The notes beneath the pieces are model-generated. The model did no database searches and was not told where the DNA came from. It was given only the letters and a program-made list of their open reading frames with translations. Of a stretch of DNA of 64,000 nt, positions 44,185-52,637 are shown one piece after another. The first letter of the stretch is position 1. Each line of letters begins with the position of its first letter. The translations under genes were made by a program, and so were the position numbers. The DNA is from Sphingomonas sp. Leaf21 (GTDB lineage Bacteria; Pseudomonadota; Alphaproteobacteria; Sphingomonadales; Sphingomonadaceae). The stretch spans positions 19,686 through 83,685 of the forward strand of contig NZ_CAKASM010000016.1 of the NCBI RefSeq assembly GCF_916858675.1. The letters run 5' to 3'.

Positions 44185-45273
44185 GTGCTGCTGAAATATT
44201 ATAAGGGTTCGTTCCTCTTTACCGCGCTGTGCCTCCTCGCCGCCGCGTGGCTGGGATTCGAGAGCACGGGCAGCGTCGGCGGCACGCTGGGCGTGTTGTG
44301 GATCGTCCTGGTTCTCGGCGTGCTCGAAGTGTCCCTGTCCTTCGACAATGCGGTCGTCAACGCGACGGTCCTGCGCGACATGGACGACAAGTGGCGGCAC
44401 CGCTTCCTGACCTGGGGTATCCTGATCGCGGTGTTCGGGATGCGGATCGTCTTCCCGCTCGCGATCGTCGCGATCGCCGCGCATCTTGGCCCCGTCGAGG
44501 CGGTGAAGCTCGCCGCCGGTGACCCGGTTCGCTACGAACAGATCATCACCTCCGCGCATGTCGGGATTTCGGGCTTCGGCGGCAGCTTCCTGGCGATGGT
44601 CGGCCTGAACTTCTTCCTCGACGAGGAAAAGGACGACCACTGGATCGGCTGGATCGAGCGCCCGCTGGCCGCGATGCGCAAGATCTCCGGGCTGGCGACC
44701 GGCATCGTCCTGCTCGCGCTGTACGGTATCGGTCAGTTCATTCCGGCGGACGAGGCGATGACCTTCCTGACCGCGGGGATCTTCGGGTTGCTCACCTATA
44801 TCGTCGTCCATGCGATCGGCGTGATCCTGGAGGGCGATGGCGACGCGGTCGCGGGCGCGGCGGCGCGTTCGGGCTTTGCGGCCTTCCTGTATCTCGAGGT
44901 GCTCGACGCCAGCTTCTCGTTCGACGGGGTGATCGGCGCCTTCGCATTGTCCAACAACCTGTTCATCATCGCGCTGGGCCTCGGCATCGGGGCGATGTTC
45001 GTCCGATCGATGACGATCATGCTGGTCGATAAGGGGACGCTGACCCAGTATCGCTATCTCGAGCATGGCGCGTTCTATGCCATCGTCGCCCTGGCGGCGA
45101 TCATGCTGCTGTCGGTGCGTTTCCACATCCCGGAGACGATCACCGGCCTGATCGGCGCGACGCTGATCGGGCTGTCCTTCTGGGCTTCGGTTCGCAGCAA
45201 TCGGAAGCACCCCGAGCAGACCCTGGACGAGGCATTGCCGGTCCGCGCCTCGGGGCAGCCGGTGGGCGAGTGA
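44185..45273 (+). CDS. DUF475 / TerC-like integral membrane protein
   Basis: 362 residues from GTG 44185, with AGGGGG about 8 nt upstream. About nine membrane helices are visible. The two acidic helix motifs typical of the TerC/DUF475 group are EVSLSFDNAVVNATVL (about residue 50) and EVLDASFSFDGVIGAFALSNN (about 235), related as an internal duplication. TerC relatives are linked to metal ion (Mn) efflux and tellurium resistance; DUF475 itself is uncharacterised. It stands alone, between the IclR gene and the Crp-type gene. Confidence 0.88.
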   Translation: MLLKYYKGSFLFTALCLLAAAWLGFESTGSVGGTLGVLWIVLVLGVLEVSLSFDNAVVNATVLRDMDDKWRHRFLTWGILIAVFGMRIVFPLAIVAIAAHLGPVEAVKLAAGDPVRYEQIITSAHVGISGFGGSFLAMVGLNFFLDEEKDDHWIGWIERPLAAMRKISGLATGIVLLALYGIGQFIPADEAMTFLTAGIFGLLTYIVVHAIGVILEGDGDAVAGAAARSGFAAFLYLEVLDASFSFDGVIGAFALSNNLFIIALGLGIGAMFVRSMTIMLVDKGTLTQYRYLEHGAFYAIVALAAIMLLSVRFHIPETITGLIGATLIGLSFWASVRSNRKHPEQTLDEALPVRASGQPVGE

Positions 45274-45289
45274 TCGCGACGCTGGCGTG

Positions 45290-45327
45290 ACGGAACCCTT
45301 TGCCCCGGCCGGGGATTAGCTTTCCGT
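45290..45327. terminator. Nested inverted repeat after the DUF475 gene
   Basis: A 12-bp perfect palindrome CCCCGGCCGGGG (45303-45314) is framed by ACGGAA (45290-45295) and TTCCGT (45322-45327). It may end the DUF475 transcript or bind a regulator of the following Crp-type gene. There is no T-run, so a standard terminator is unsure. Confidence 0.4.
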
Positions 45328-45348
45328 TACCACGGGAGGGATCGCGCC

Positions 45349-46140
45349 ATGTCGGTGTCCGCCATCGATACGCTGAGACAGCCAAGGCCGAGTTCGGATC
45401 GCCCCTTGCTGACGGGTCTATTCCTGAAGGAGCGAGGGCGGGACGCGATGACGCCCGACGATATCGCGACGCTGGAGAACAGCGTCGACGAGGTTCGCGC
45501 GGTCCCGGCCAGGACGATCGTCATCCGCCGTGATGAGCGCGTCCGGTACAGCAGCCTCCTGCTCGAAGGCGTGATGTGCCGGTATATGGACGACCGCCAG
45601 GGCAACCGGCAGATCGTGGCGTTTCACGTCCCCGGCGACTTCGTCGACCTCCATGGCTTCGCGATGCGCTATCTCGACCATGACGTCGCGACCCTCACCC
45701 CGACCAAGGTCGCCCTGGTCGGTCATGACCGGCTGGAGCAGATCGTCGCGCATCGCCCGCGCCTGACGCGGCTTTTATGGTTTTCGACGCTGCTCGACGC
45801 GGCGATGCACCGGGAATGGGTCTTCCGGCTCGGGCGGCTCGAGGCCGATGGGCGCGTGGCGCATCTCTTCTGCGAGCTTCATGCCCGGCTGGCGATGGTC
45901 GACCTGGTGCGTGACGGCATCTTCCGCTTTCCGGTGACCCAGATCGATATCGCCGAGGCGGCGGGCGTGACCCCGGTCCATCTCAATCGCGTCCTTCGCT
46001 CGCTGCGAGAGCGGGGACTCATGACTTTTCGGGCAGGCGAAGTGCATATATTGGATATCGCTGCGTTGACCGCGCTTGCCGATTTCGATCCCGGCTATCT
46101 GTACGGTGGCGGGCCGACGCTGGACGGTGCCAAGCCATGA
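45349..46140 (+). CDS. Crp/Fnr-family transcriptional regulator
   Basis: 263 residues. A cyclic-nucleotide-binding-type beta roll covers about 45-140 (VPARTIVIRRDERVRYSSLLLEG, VAFHVPGDFVDLHGF). A dimer helix and the helix-turn-helix follow at about 195-240 (VTQIDIAEAAGVTPVHLNRVLRSLRERGL). The N-terminus lacks the FNR Cys cluster, and the Arg/Glu set that binds cAMP is not evident, so the signal is unknown. GGGAGG lies about 8 nt before ATG 45349. It overlaps a 62-codon ORF by ATGA. Confidence 0.88.
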   Translation: MSVSAIDTLRQPRPSSDRPLLTGLFLKERGRDAMTPDDIATLENSVDEVRAVPARTIVIRRDERVRYSSLLLEGVMCRYMDDRQGNRQIVAFHVPGDFVDLHGFAMRYLDHDVATLTPTKVALVGHDRLEQIVAHRPRLTRLLWFSTLLDAAMHREWVFRLGRLEADGRVAHLFCELHARLAMVDLVRDGIFRFPVTQIDIAEAAGVTPVHLNRVLRSLRERGLMTFRAGEVHILDIAALTALADFDPGYLYGGGPTLDGAKP

Positions 46141-46325
46141 AGCCCCATTCGACCGGATCGCATGTCCATGACGACGCGGGATTGGCGACGGCGGAACAGG
46201 GGATCGTCATGCTCGACGGACCCAATGGCGTGGCGATATCGATGACGCCCGCCGCCGCCCGCGCGACGGGCGAGGGGCTGGTCGCCGCCGCCAAGGTGGC
46301 CGAGACGCAGCGACCCAAGCATTAG
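46137..46325 (+). CDS. Small hypothetical protein (62 aa) coupled to the Crp-type gene
   Basis: 62 residues, soluble, with no membrane helix and no recognised family. It contains an extended GIVMLDGPNGVAISMTP segment, then an Ala-rich helix (PAAARATGEGLVAAAKVAETQ). The ATGA overlap with the Crp/Fnr gene supports real translation. It may be a small partner of that regulator or just a hitch-hiking gene. Confidence 0.6.
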   Translation: MKPHSTGSHVHDDAGLATAEQGIVMLDGPNGVAISMTPAAARATGEGLVAAAKVAETQRPKH

Positions 46326-46662
46326 GGCGGATCGACATTCACCTATGCCTGTCCTTCCCTCGCCCCTCGTAGAGGGGAGAGGGTTGCGCAGACTTGGTCT
46401 TTGCGTAGCAAAGGCCTAGTCGGAGCTGGGTGAGGGGTGAAGCGCTCGAAGAGCGCGCGAGCCGAAGGCTCGCTCAACCCCTCACCCAAGCTGCGCTAGC
46501 CAGCACGCTGGCAAGCTTCGCTAACCCTCTCCCCTGTCCAGGGGAGAGGGGGAGAATAAGCTGAATGTCGATCCGGCCTAGGGACCGGCGGCCGGGCCGG
46601 ACTTTACCTGATTGCTCCCAGGCTTATGGTGATGACGCGTCTTTCATGACCGGGAGTTCATT
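46326..46662. other. Intergenic stretch filled by a nested palindromic element
   Basis: 337 bp without a gene. Most of it is the nested palindrome at 46373-46550, listed separately. The last 100 bp hold the promoter and ribosome site (CGGGAG) of the peptidase gene. Confidence 0.6.
46373..46550. repeat. Large nested palindromic element
   Basis: Outer arms AGGGGAGAGGGTT (46373-46385) and its complement within CTAACCCTCTCCCCT (46521-46535); inner arms GGGTGAGGGGT (46428-46438) and ACCCCTCACCC (46477-46487). At the centre are two GAA-loop hairpins, GCGCTC-GAA-GAGCGC (46442-46456) and GCGAGCC-GAA-GGCTCGC (46457-46473). The right end forms another hairpin, CCCTCTCCCC-TGTCCA-GGGGAGAGGG (46525-46550), shared with 12758-12783. 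It looks like a dispersed, non-coding repeat of the MITE/REP kind. Confidence 0.75.
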
Positions 46663-48792
46663 TTGCGTCATCTGTCCCTCGCCGCGCTTGCGGTTCTCAT
46701 GAGTTCATCCGCCATGTCCGCCCCGCCGCAGGCGGCCCAATCCGCCGCCGCCAACCCGTTGCTCAGCCCCTGGACCGGCCCCTATGGCGGCGTACCCCCC
46801 TGGGACAAGGTGAAGCCCGACCTCTTCCCGGCGGCCTTCACGGCGGCGCTGGCCGAGCGTCGCGCCGATTATGAGCGGATCGCCAACGATCCCGCCAAGC
46901 CGAGCTTCGCCAACACCTTCGTGCCGATGCAGAATGCCGGGCAGTCGCTGAACCGCGTGATGACGATGTTCGGCGTGATGACCGGCAACATGAACAACCC
47001 GGCCTATCAGGCGCTGGACCGCGAGTGGTCGCCCAGGCTGGCCAAGGCGTCGGACGAGATCACCTTCAACCCGAAGCTGTTCGCGCGGATCGAGGCGATC
47101 TACAAGGCGCGGGATAGCAGCGGCCTCGACGCGCAGCAGAAGCGGCTGGTGACCCGCACCTATGACAGTTTCGTGCGACAGGGGGCCAAGCTGACGGCCG
47201 CGCAGAAGCAGCAACTGTCCGAATATAATCAGCAGCCTGCAGTGGCCTTTTCGGAATTCTCGCAAAAGCTGCTCGCCGACGAGGGCAAGGCGATCACGGT
47301 CACCGACGAGGCCCGCCTCGCAGGACTGCCCGACAGCGTCAAGGCGGTGGCCAAGGCGGCGGCGGTCGAGCGCGGACAGCCGGGCTGGGCGATCGTCAAT
47401 ACGCGCTCGGCGGTCGACCCGGTGCTGACCTTCGGGACCGACCGTGCGCTTCGCGAACAGGTCTGGCGCGCGTTCGTCAGCCGCGGCGACAATGGCGACG
47501 CCAATGACACCAAGGCGACGATCGCGCGGATCGTGAAGCTTCGCGCGGACCGCGCGCACCTGCTGGGGTTCAAGACCCATGCCGACTGGCGGATGCAGGA
47601 CACGATGGCCAAGACCCCGGCGGCCGCGACCGACCTGATGATGCGCGTCTGGCCCGCCGCCAAGGCGCGCGTCGCCGAGGAGGTCCGCGACATGCAGGCG
47701 ATCGCCGACGCGTCTGCCGCCAGGGGGGAAGGGGCCAGGATCACCATCGAGCCCTGGGACTATCGCTTCTATCAGGAGAAGGTCCGCAAGAGCCGCTACG
47801 ACCTCGATCAGGCCGAGCTGAAACCCTATTTCGAGCTGAACAACATCATCCAGGGTTCGCTCTATGCCGCGAACCGGCTTTATGGCCTGGAGTTCAAGGA
47901 GATCACCGGCACGGTGCCGGTGTTCGAGCCCAACATGCGCGTCTGGCACGTCACGCGGAACGGCAGGGAAGTCGGCCTGTTCTATCGCGACGACTTCGCG
48001 CGGACGGGCAAGCGCTCGGGCGCCTGGGCGAACACCTATCGCGGCCAGCGTAACCTGGCGCCGGCGCAGAATGTCCTGTCGTCGAACAACAACAACTTCA
48101 CCAGGGGCGCGAAGGGCGAACCCGTCCTCATCAGCCTGGACGACGCCGAGACGCTGTTCCACGAATTCGGCCACGCCATCCATGCGATGTTGCAGAACGT
48201 CACCTATCCGGGGCTGGCGGGCACGCCGCGCGACTTCGTCGAATATCCCAGCCAGGTGAACGAGCATTGGCTGCTGACCCGCGACGTGCTGGATAAGTAC
48301 GCCCGCCACTACAAGACCGGCCAGCCCATGCCACAGGCGCTGCTCGACAAGATCAAGGCGTCGGAGACCTTCAACCAGGGGTTCGCGACGACCGAATATC
48401 TGTCCTCGGCAATCGTCGACATGAAGCTGCACACCATCCCGGACGGCGTGGTCGATCCCGCGGCGTTCGAGGCGGCGACCCTGCGCGAGATCGGGATGCC
48501 CAGGGAGCTGGTGATGCGGCACCGCCTGCCGCAGTTCAATCACCTCTTCTCGTCGGACAGCTATTCGGCGGGCTACTATAGCTATCTCTGGTCGGAGACG
48601 ATGGACGCCGACACCTTCGCCGCGTTCGAGGAAGCGGGGAGCCCCTGGGACAAGGCGACGGCGGATCGCTTCGCGCGGATCCTGTTGTCGACGGGGAACG
48701 AAACCGACCGGGCGGAGGCCTACCGCGCGTTCCGGGGCCGCGACCCGGACGTCAACGCGCTGCTGAAACAGCGGGGTTTTCCGACGAAGTAA
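46663..48792 (+). CDS. dcp: M3-family peptidyl-dipeptidase (Dcp-like), exported
   Basis: 709 residues from a TTG at 46663, with GGGAG 6 nt upstream and a signal peptide ending near AMSA. The thermolysin-like zinc motif LFHEFGHAIHAM is at about residue 500, with the third ligand Glu in YPSQVNEHW at about 528. The M3A pattern continues in FNQGFATTEYLSSAIVDM and SDSYSAGYYSYLWSE, the substrate-binding loop. Dcp removes C-terminal dipeptides. The signal peptide puts this copy in the periplasm, where it could degrade peptides from imported glycopeptides (inference). It is monocistronic, flanked on both sides by palindromic repeats. Confidence 0.93.
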   Translation: MRHLSLAALAVLMSSSAMSAPPQAAQSAAANPLLSPWTGPYGGVPPWDKVKPDLFPAAFTAALAERRADYERIANDPAKPSFANTFVPMQNAGQSLNRVMTMFGVMTGNMNNPAYQALDREWSPRLAKASDEITFNPKLFARIEAIYKARDSSGLDAQQKRLVTRTYDSFVRQGAKLTAAQKQQLSEYNQQPAVAFSEFSQKLLADEGKAITVTDEARLAGLPDSVKAVAKAAAVERGQPGWAIVNTRSAVDPVLTFGTDRALREQVWRAFVSRGDNGDANDTKATIARIVKLRADRAHLLGFKTHADWRMQDTMAKTPAAATDLMMRVWPAAKARVAEEVRDMQAIADASAARGEGARITIEPWDYRFYQEKVRKSRYDLDQAELKPYFELNNIIQGSLYAANRLYGLEFKEITGTVPVFEPNMRVWHVTRNGREVGLFYRDDFARTGKRSGAWANTYRGQRNLAPAQNVLSSNNNNFTRGAKGEPVLISLDDAETLFHEFGHAIHAMLQNVTYPGLAGTPRDFVEYPSQVNEHWLLTRDVLDKYARHYKTGQPMPQALLDKIKASETFNQGFATTEYLSSAIVDMKLHTIPDGVVDPAAFEAATLREIGMPRELVMRHRLPQFNHLFSSDSYSAGYYSYLWSETMDADTFAAFEEAGSPWDKATADRFARILLSTGNETDRAEAYRAFRGRDPDVNALLKQRGFPTK

Positions 48793-48795
48793 CCC

Positions 48796-48930
48796 ATTCC
48801 TCCCTGCGCGAAGCGCGGGGAGGGGGACCGCGCCCGAAGGGCGTGGTGGAGGGGCGTGGCCGGTCCGTCGCGCCCCTCCACCATCGCTGGCGCGATGGTC
48901 CCCCTCCCCAAGCAGAGCTTGGGGAGGAAT
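48796..48930. repeat. Nested palindromic element with ATTCCTCCC ends
   Basis: Outer ends ATTCCTCCC (48796-48804) and GGGAGGAAT (48922-48930). Next, GGGGAGGGGGACC (48817-48829) pairs perfectly with GGTCCCCCTCCCC (48897-48909), and GGTGGAGGGGCG (48845-48856) with CGCCCCTCCACC (48871-48882). A related element is at 61535-61621. It lies between the convergent dcp and GH97 genes and probably ends both transcripts. Confidence 0.8.
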
Positions 48931-48936
48931 TGAGGG

Positions 48937-51027
48937 TTACAGAGCCTTCAGCCGGATCGCCTGGCCGCCGCCGGGGGCCAGCGACAGCGTCAGCGTGTCG
49001 CCCTTCTTCACCCGCCGGGTTTCGAACGCGATCGAATGGCGCGCATCGGTCGCATAGGTCGCCCCGGGGCCGTCCTTGTAGACCTGCGCCTCATACGCCT
49101 TGCCGGGCTCCAGGAAGTCGAGCGTGACGGTCAGGTCGCGGGGGTTCTCGTCGGTGATCGAGCCGATATACCAGTCGCGGCTCTTCCGATCCCGCCGCGC
49201 GAAGGTGACGTAATCGCCGACCTCGCCGTTCAGCACGCGGCTGTCCTCCCAATCCACCGGCACGTCCGCGATGAAGCGGAAGGCCTGCGGGTATTTCGCG
49301 TAATTCTCCGGCGTGTCCGCCGCCATCTGCACCGGCGAATAGAGGACCACATAGAGCGCGAGCTGCTTGGCGATGGTCGACTGGATCGGGCTGTCGTCGC
49401 TGCCGGTCAGGCTCAGCACGCCGGGCGTGAAGTCCATCGGGCCTTCCAGCATCCGGGTGAAGGCCAGGTTCGCCTCATGCTCGGGCGGGTTCTTGCCCGC
49501 CCAGGCGTTATATTCCATCCCGCGCGAGCCCTCGCGCGCCAGCCAGTTGGGATAGGTGCGGCGCAGGCCGGTGTCCTTGACCGGCTCATGGCTGTCGATC
49601 GAGACCTTGTATTTGGCGGCGGCGGCCAGGACGCGGAGATGATGGTTCACCATCCACTGGCCCTCATGCCACTCGCGCGATACCGAGCCATCGGGGTTCA
49701 CGCGCTCGATCTGTCCGGCATCGGCGACATAGCCGGTCTTGACGACATGCTCGCCATGATCGGCGGCGAACTTGAAGGCGGGGTCGAACTGGCTCTCATA
49801 ATGGCTGACCGCGCCACCCGTCTCGTGATGGCCGATCAGCGAGACGCCCTTGGACCTGGCATATTTGGCGAGATAGTCCGCGTCGAAATCCTCCGCCGGG
49901 GTCGCGAACTGCATCGCCGAGCCATTGCCCGCCCAGTCGCCGTCCCAGCCGATATTCCACCCCTCGACCAGCACGCCGGGGATGCCGTATCTGGCGGCGA
50001 AATCGATATAGGTCTTCACATTGGCGGTGGTCGCCCCGTGACGGGGGCCGCGCGCCCAGCTCCAGTCGCCCTTGATCATCTTCCACCAGACGCCGACGAA
50101 CTTGCCCGGCTTCACCCACGTCACGTCGCCCAGCTTGTTGGGCTCGTTCAGGTTGAGCATCAGATGGCTCATATAGAGCCCGCCCGCGTCGGGTGCGATC
50201 AGGAAGGTCCGCCAGGGCGTCGTCCACGCGCCGGTCTTCACCACCTTGGGCGCGCCCGAGCCGGGGGTGAGGACGGCCTTGAAGCTGTTCCCCTCGGTCT
50301 TCATGACCGCCATGCTGGCATAGTCGACCAACGCCGCCTCATGGATGGCGACATGGGTGCCGTCGTCCAGCTTCATCGTGATCGGCGTCGCCGCCGTGCC
50401 CACCGCCGCGATGGGCGTGCGGTTGTAGAGATATTCCTCGCGGTTCCACAGGAAGGCGGGTTTCCACCAGGCGGTGCCGCCCTGCGCGATGTTGAACTCG
50501 GTCAGCTCCTCGGCGATGTTCGCCTTGGGCATCGCCTGCTGCTCGGGAAATTCGTAGCGGAAGCCGACGCCGTCATCCTGCACCCGGAACACCACGTCGT
50601 AGCGGCGGTGGAGCGCACTCGATTCCATCAGGCGGACGCGCATCTCGCGGTGATTGTCGCGGATGGTGCGCCATTCGCCCCAGGGCTGGGTCCAGCTCGT
50701 GTCGGCCTTGGCGTGGCTGACCGCCTCGATCTTCATGCCCCGCTCGATCTTGGGCGCGTCGGTGAACATCATGCCCAGGCGAGACGGCGCGACGATCGCG
50801 TTGCCGTTTCGCGCGATCATATAGACCGCGCGGCCGTCATTGTCGGTCGACACCTGCACGGTGATCTGCCCGTTGGGCGAAGTCTCGATGGCGTCGGGCT
50901 GTCCGGCGGGCTTGGCGAACTTGAACGTCTCGTTGACCGCCGGATCGGCGGGGCCGTTCTGGGCGGATGCCGCGCTGGCGATCAGGGCGCCTGCGAGAAG
51001 GGGGCCGATGGCGATAGTCGTCTTCAT
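48937..51027 (-). CDS. GH97 alpha-glucosidase (SusB-like)
   Basis: 696 residues with a signal peptide ending SAASAQ. An N-terminal beta-sandwich (about 30-290) precedes the (beta/alpha)8 barrel (about 300-580). Markers are WWKMIKGDWSWARGPRHG, IPGVLVEGWNIGWDGDW, LIGHHETGGAVSHYE, KVSIDSHEPVKDTGLRRTYP and EANLAFTRMLEGPMDFTPG. The HEPVKxTGLRRTYP block with Glu is the form seen in inverting, SusB-type enzymes. It hydrolyses alpha-1,4/1,6 glucosyl links of maltodextrins in the periplasm. Last gene of the alpha-glucan operon; its start overlaps the GH13 stop by TCAT. Confidence 0.94.
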   Translation of the reverse strand: MKTTIAIGPLLAGALIASAASAQNGPADPAVNETFKFAKPAGQPDAIETSPNGQITVQVSTDNDGRAVYMIARNGNAIVAPSRLGMMFTDAPKIERGMKIEAVSHAKADTSWTQPWGEWRTIRDNHREMRVRLMESSALHRRYDVVFRVQDDGVGFRYEFPEQQAMPKANIAEELTEFNIAQGGTAWWKPAFLWNREEYLYNRTPIAAVGTAATPITMKLDDGTHVAIHEAALVDYASMAVMKTEGNSFKAVLTPGSGAPKVVKTGAWTTPWRTFLIAPDAGGLYMSHLMLNLNEPNKLGDVTWVKPGKFVGVWWKMIKGDWSWARGPRHGATTANVKTYIDFAARYGIPGVLVEGWNIGWDGDWAGNGSAMQFATPAEDFDADYLAKYARSKGVSLIGHHETGGAVSHYESQFDPAFKFAADHGEHVVKTGYVADAGQIERVNPDGSVSREWHEGQWMVNHHLRVLAAAAKYKVSIDSHEPVKDTGLRRTYPNWLAREGSRGMEYNAWAGKNPPEHEANLAFTRMLEGPMDFTPGVLSLTGSDDSPIQSTIAKQLALYVVLYSPVQMAADTPENYAKYPQAFRFIADVPVDWEDSRVLNGEVGDYVTFARRDRKSRDWYIGSITDENPRDLTVTLDFLEPGKAYEAQVYKDGPGATYATDARHSIAFETRRVKKGDTLTLSLAPGGGQAIRLKAL

Positions 51028-52637
51028 GCAGTCATCTCCCGGATCGCCGCCCCGAACGCGCCCAGGCGTTCGTCGGTGGCGCTATTGACGTGGACCAGCG
51101 TGCGTCCGCCGCGCGGCAGGGCGGGGGGCACGGGCATGGGCGTGTCGCCCAGATTGAACAGGCACAGCAGGCGCTGAGTCCCCTCGCGCCGCTCGAAGGC
51201 GAGCAGTTGCTCGTGGGCATGAAGCAGCGTCAGGTCGCCGATCGCCAGCGCGGGCGTCGCACGACGAAGCCCGACCAGGTGACGGGTAAGGTTGAGCAGC
51301 GAGTCCGGATCACCCTCCTGCCGATTGACGGCCAGCGCGGCATGATCGGGGCCGGTGGGGAGCCAGGGTTCGGCATCCGAGAAGCCGCCATTGGGTGCAT
51401 TGCTGCTCCATGGCATCGGCGTGCGCACGCCGTCGCGCGACAGCGTCAGTGGCCAATTGGCGATGGCTTCGGGATCGACCAGCCGCTCGAACGGCACGTC
51501 GACCTGGGTCAGCCCCAGTTCCTCGCCCTGATAGAGAAAGGCATTGCCGCGAAGCGCCAGCAGCAGCAGCATCTTCATCCGCGCGAAGGCCTCGCGATGC
51601 TCCGGCATCGTCCAGCGCGACACGGCGCGCGGCGCGTCATGGTTCTCGAACGCCCAGCTCGGCCAGCCCATTCCCGGTTCGGCGGGCCATTTCGCCACCG
51701 CTTCGGCGACGATGCGCGGGGTCAGCCGGTCGGCATAGAGGAAGTCGAAGCCATAGGCCGTGTTCAACCGGTGCTCGCCCGCCGTGAACAGCTTCATCTC
51801 GCGCTCGGCCTCGTCACCGCCGACCTCGGCCACGGTGAAACGCTCGCCATATTCGTCCAGCGTGGCGCGGATCCGTTCGAGGAAGGGGACGATATCGGCG
51901 TGGCTCTGGTTGTAGAGCTTTACCTGGAAGTCGAACGGGCGGGTCCGTGTCTTGCCGGTGTCGGGCGCGGGCGGATTATCGCGGAAGCTCGGCTCGTGCA
52001 TCATGAAGTTGATCGCATCGAGACGGAAGCCGTCGACGCCGCGATCGAGCCAGAACCGCGCGGTCGCCAGCAACTCCGCCTGTACGTCCGGATGATGGAC
52101 GTGGAGCTGCGGCTGCTCCTTCAGGAAGTTGTGCAGATAATATTGCCCGCGCCGCGCGTCCCAGGTCCAGGCGGGACCGCCGAACACCGATTGCCAGTTC
52201 GACGGCGGCGAACCGTCGGGCTTGGCGTCGGCCCAGACATACCAGTCGGCACGGGCATTGGTGCGGCTGGCCCGGCTTTCGGTGAACCAGGGATGCTCGT
52301 CGGAGGTGTGGCTATAGACCTGATCGATGACGACCTTCAGCCCGAGCCGGTGTGCCCGCGCGACCAGCGCGTCGAAATCGGCGAGCGTCCCGAAGATCGG
52401 GTCGACATCGCGGTAATCGGCGACGTCATAGCCGAAATCCTTCATCGGCGAGGTGAAGAAGGGCGACAGCCAGATCGCATCGACGCCCAGGCTCGCGACG
52501 TGATCCAGCCGCGCGGTGATGCCGGGCAGGTCGCCGATGCCGTCGCCATTGCTGTCGGCGAAGCTGCGGGGATAGATCTGGTAGATCACCGCGCCCTTCC
52601 ACCAGGGGCGGGGGGCGGTGGGAACGCTCTGGGTCAT
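51024..52637 (-). CDS. GH13 alpha-glucosidase / oligo-1,6-glucosidase type
   Basis: 537 residues with no signal peptide, so probably cytoplasmic. The four GH13 regions are visible: VVIDQVYSHTSDEH (region I), GFRLDAINF with the nucleophile Asp (II), FTVAEVGGDE with the acid/base Glu (III) and FENHDAPR with the stabilising Asp (IV). VIYQIYPRSFADSNGDGIGD at the N-terminus is the alpha-glucosidase/isomaltase-type beta-1 strand and calcium loop. It would split maltose or isomalto-oligosaccharides after import by the MFS carrier encoded across the locus. Its ATG shares one base with the preceding TGA (TGATG), a tight coupling. Confidence 0.92.
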   Translation of the reverse strand: MTQSVPTAPRPWWKGAVIYQIYPRSFADSNGDGIGDLPGITARLDHVASLGVDAIWLSPFFTSPMKDFGYDVADYRDVDPIFGTLADFDALVARAHRLGLKVVIDQVYSHTSDEHPWFTESRASRTNARADWYVWADAKPDGSPPSNWQSVFGGPAWTWDARRGQYYLHNFLKEQPQLHVHHPDVQAELLATARFWLDRGVDGFRLDAINFMMHEPSFRDNPPAPDTGKTRTRPFDFQVKLYNQSHADIVPFLERIRATLDEYGERFTVAEVGGDEAEREMKLFTAGEHRLNTAYGFDFLYADRLTPRIVAEAVAKWPAEPGMGWPSWAFENHDAPRAVSRWTMPEHREAFARMKMLLLLALRGNAFLYQGEELGLTQVDVPFERLVDPEAIANWPLTLSRDGVRTPMPWSSNAPNGGFSDAEPWLPTGPDHAALAVNRQEGDPDSLLNLTRHLVGLRRATPALAIGDLTLLHAHEQLLAFERREGTQRLLCLFNLGDTPMPVPPALPRGGRTLVHVNSATDERLGAFGAAIREMTA

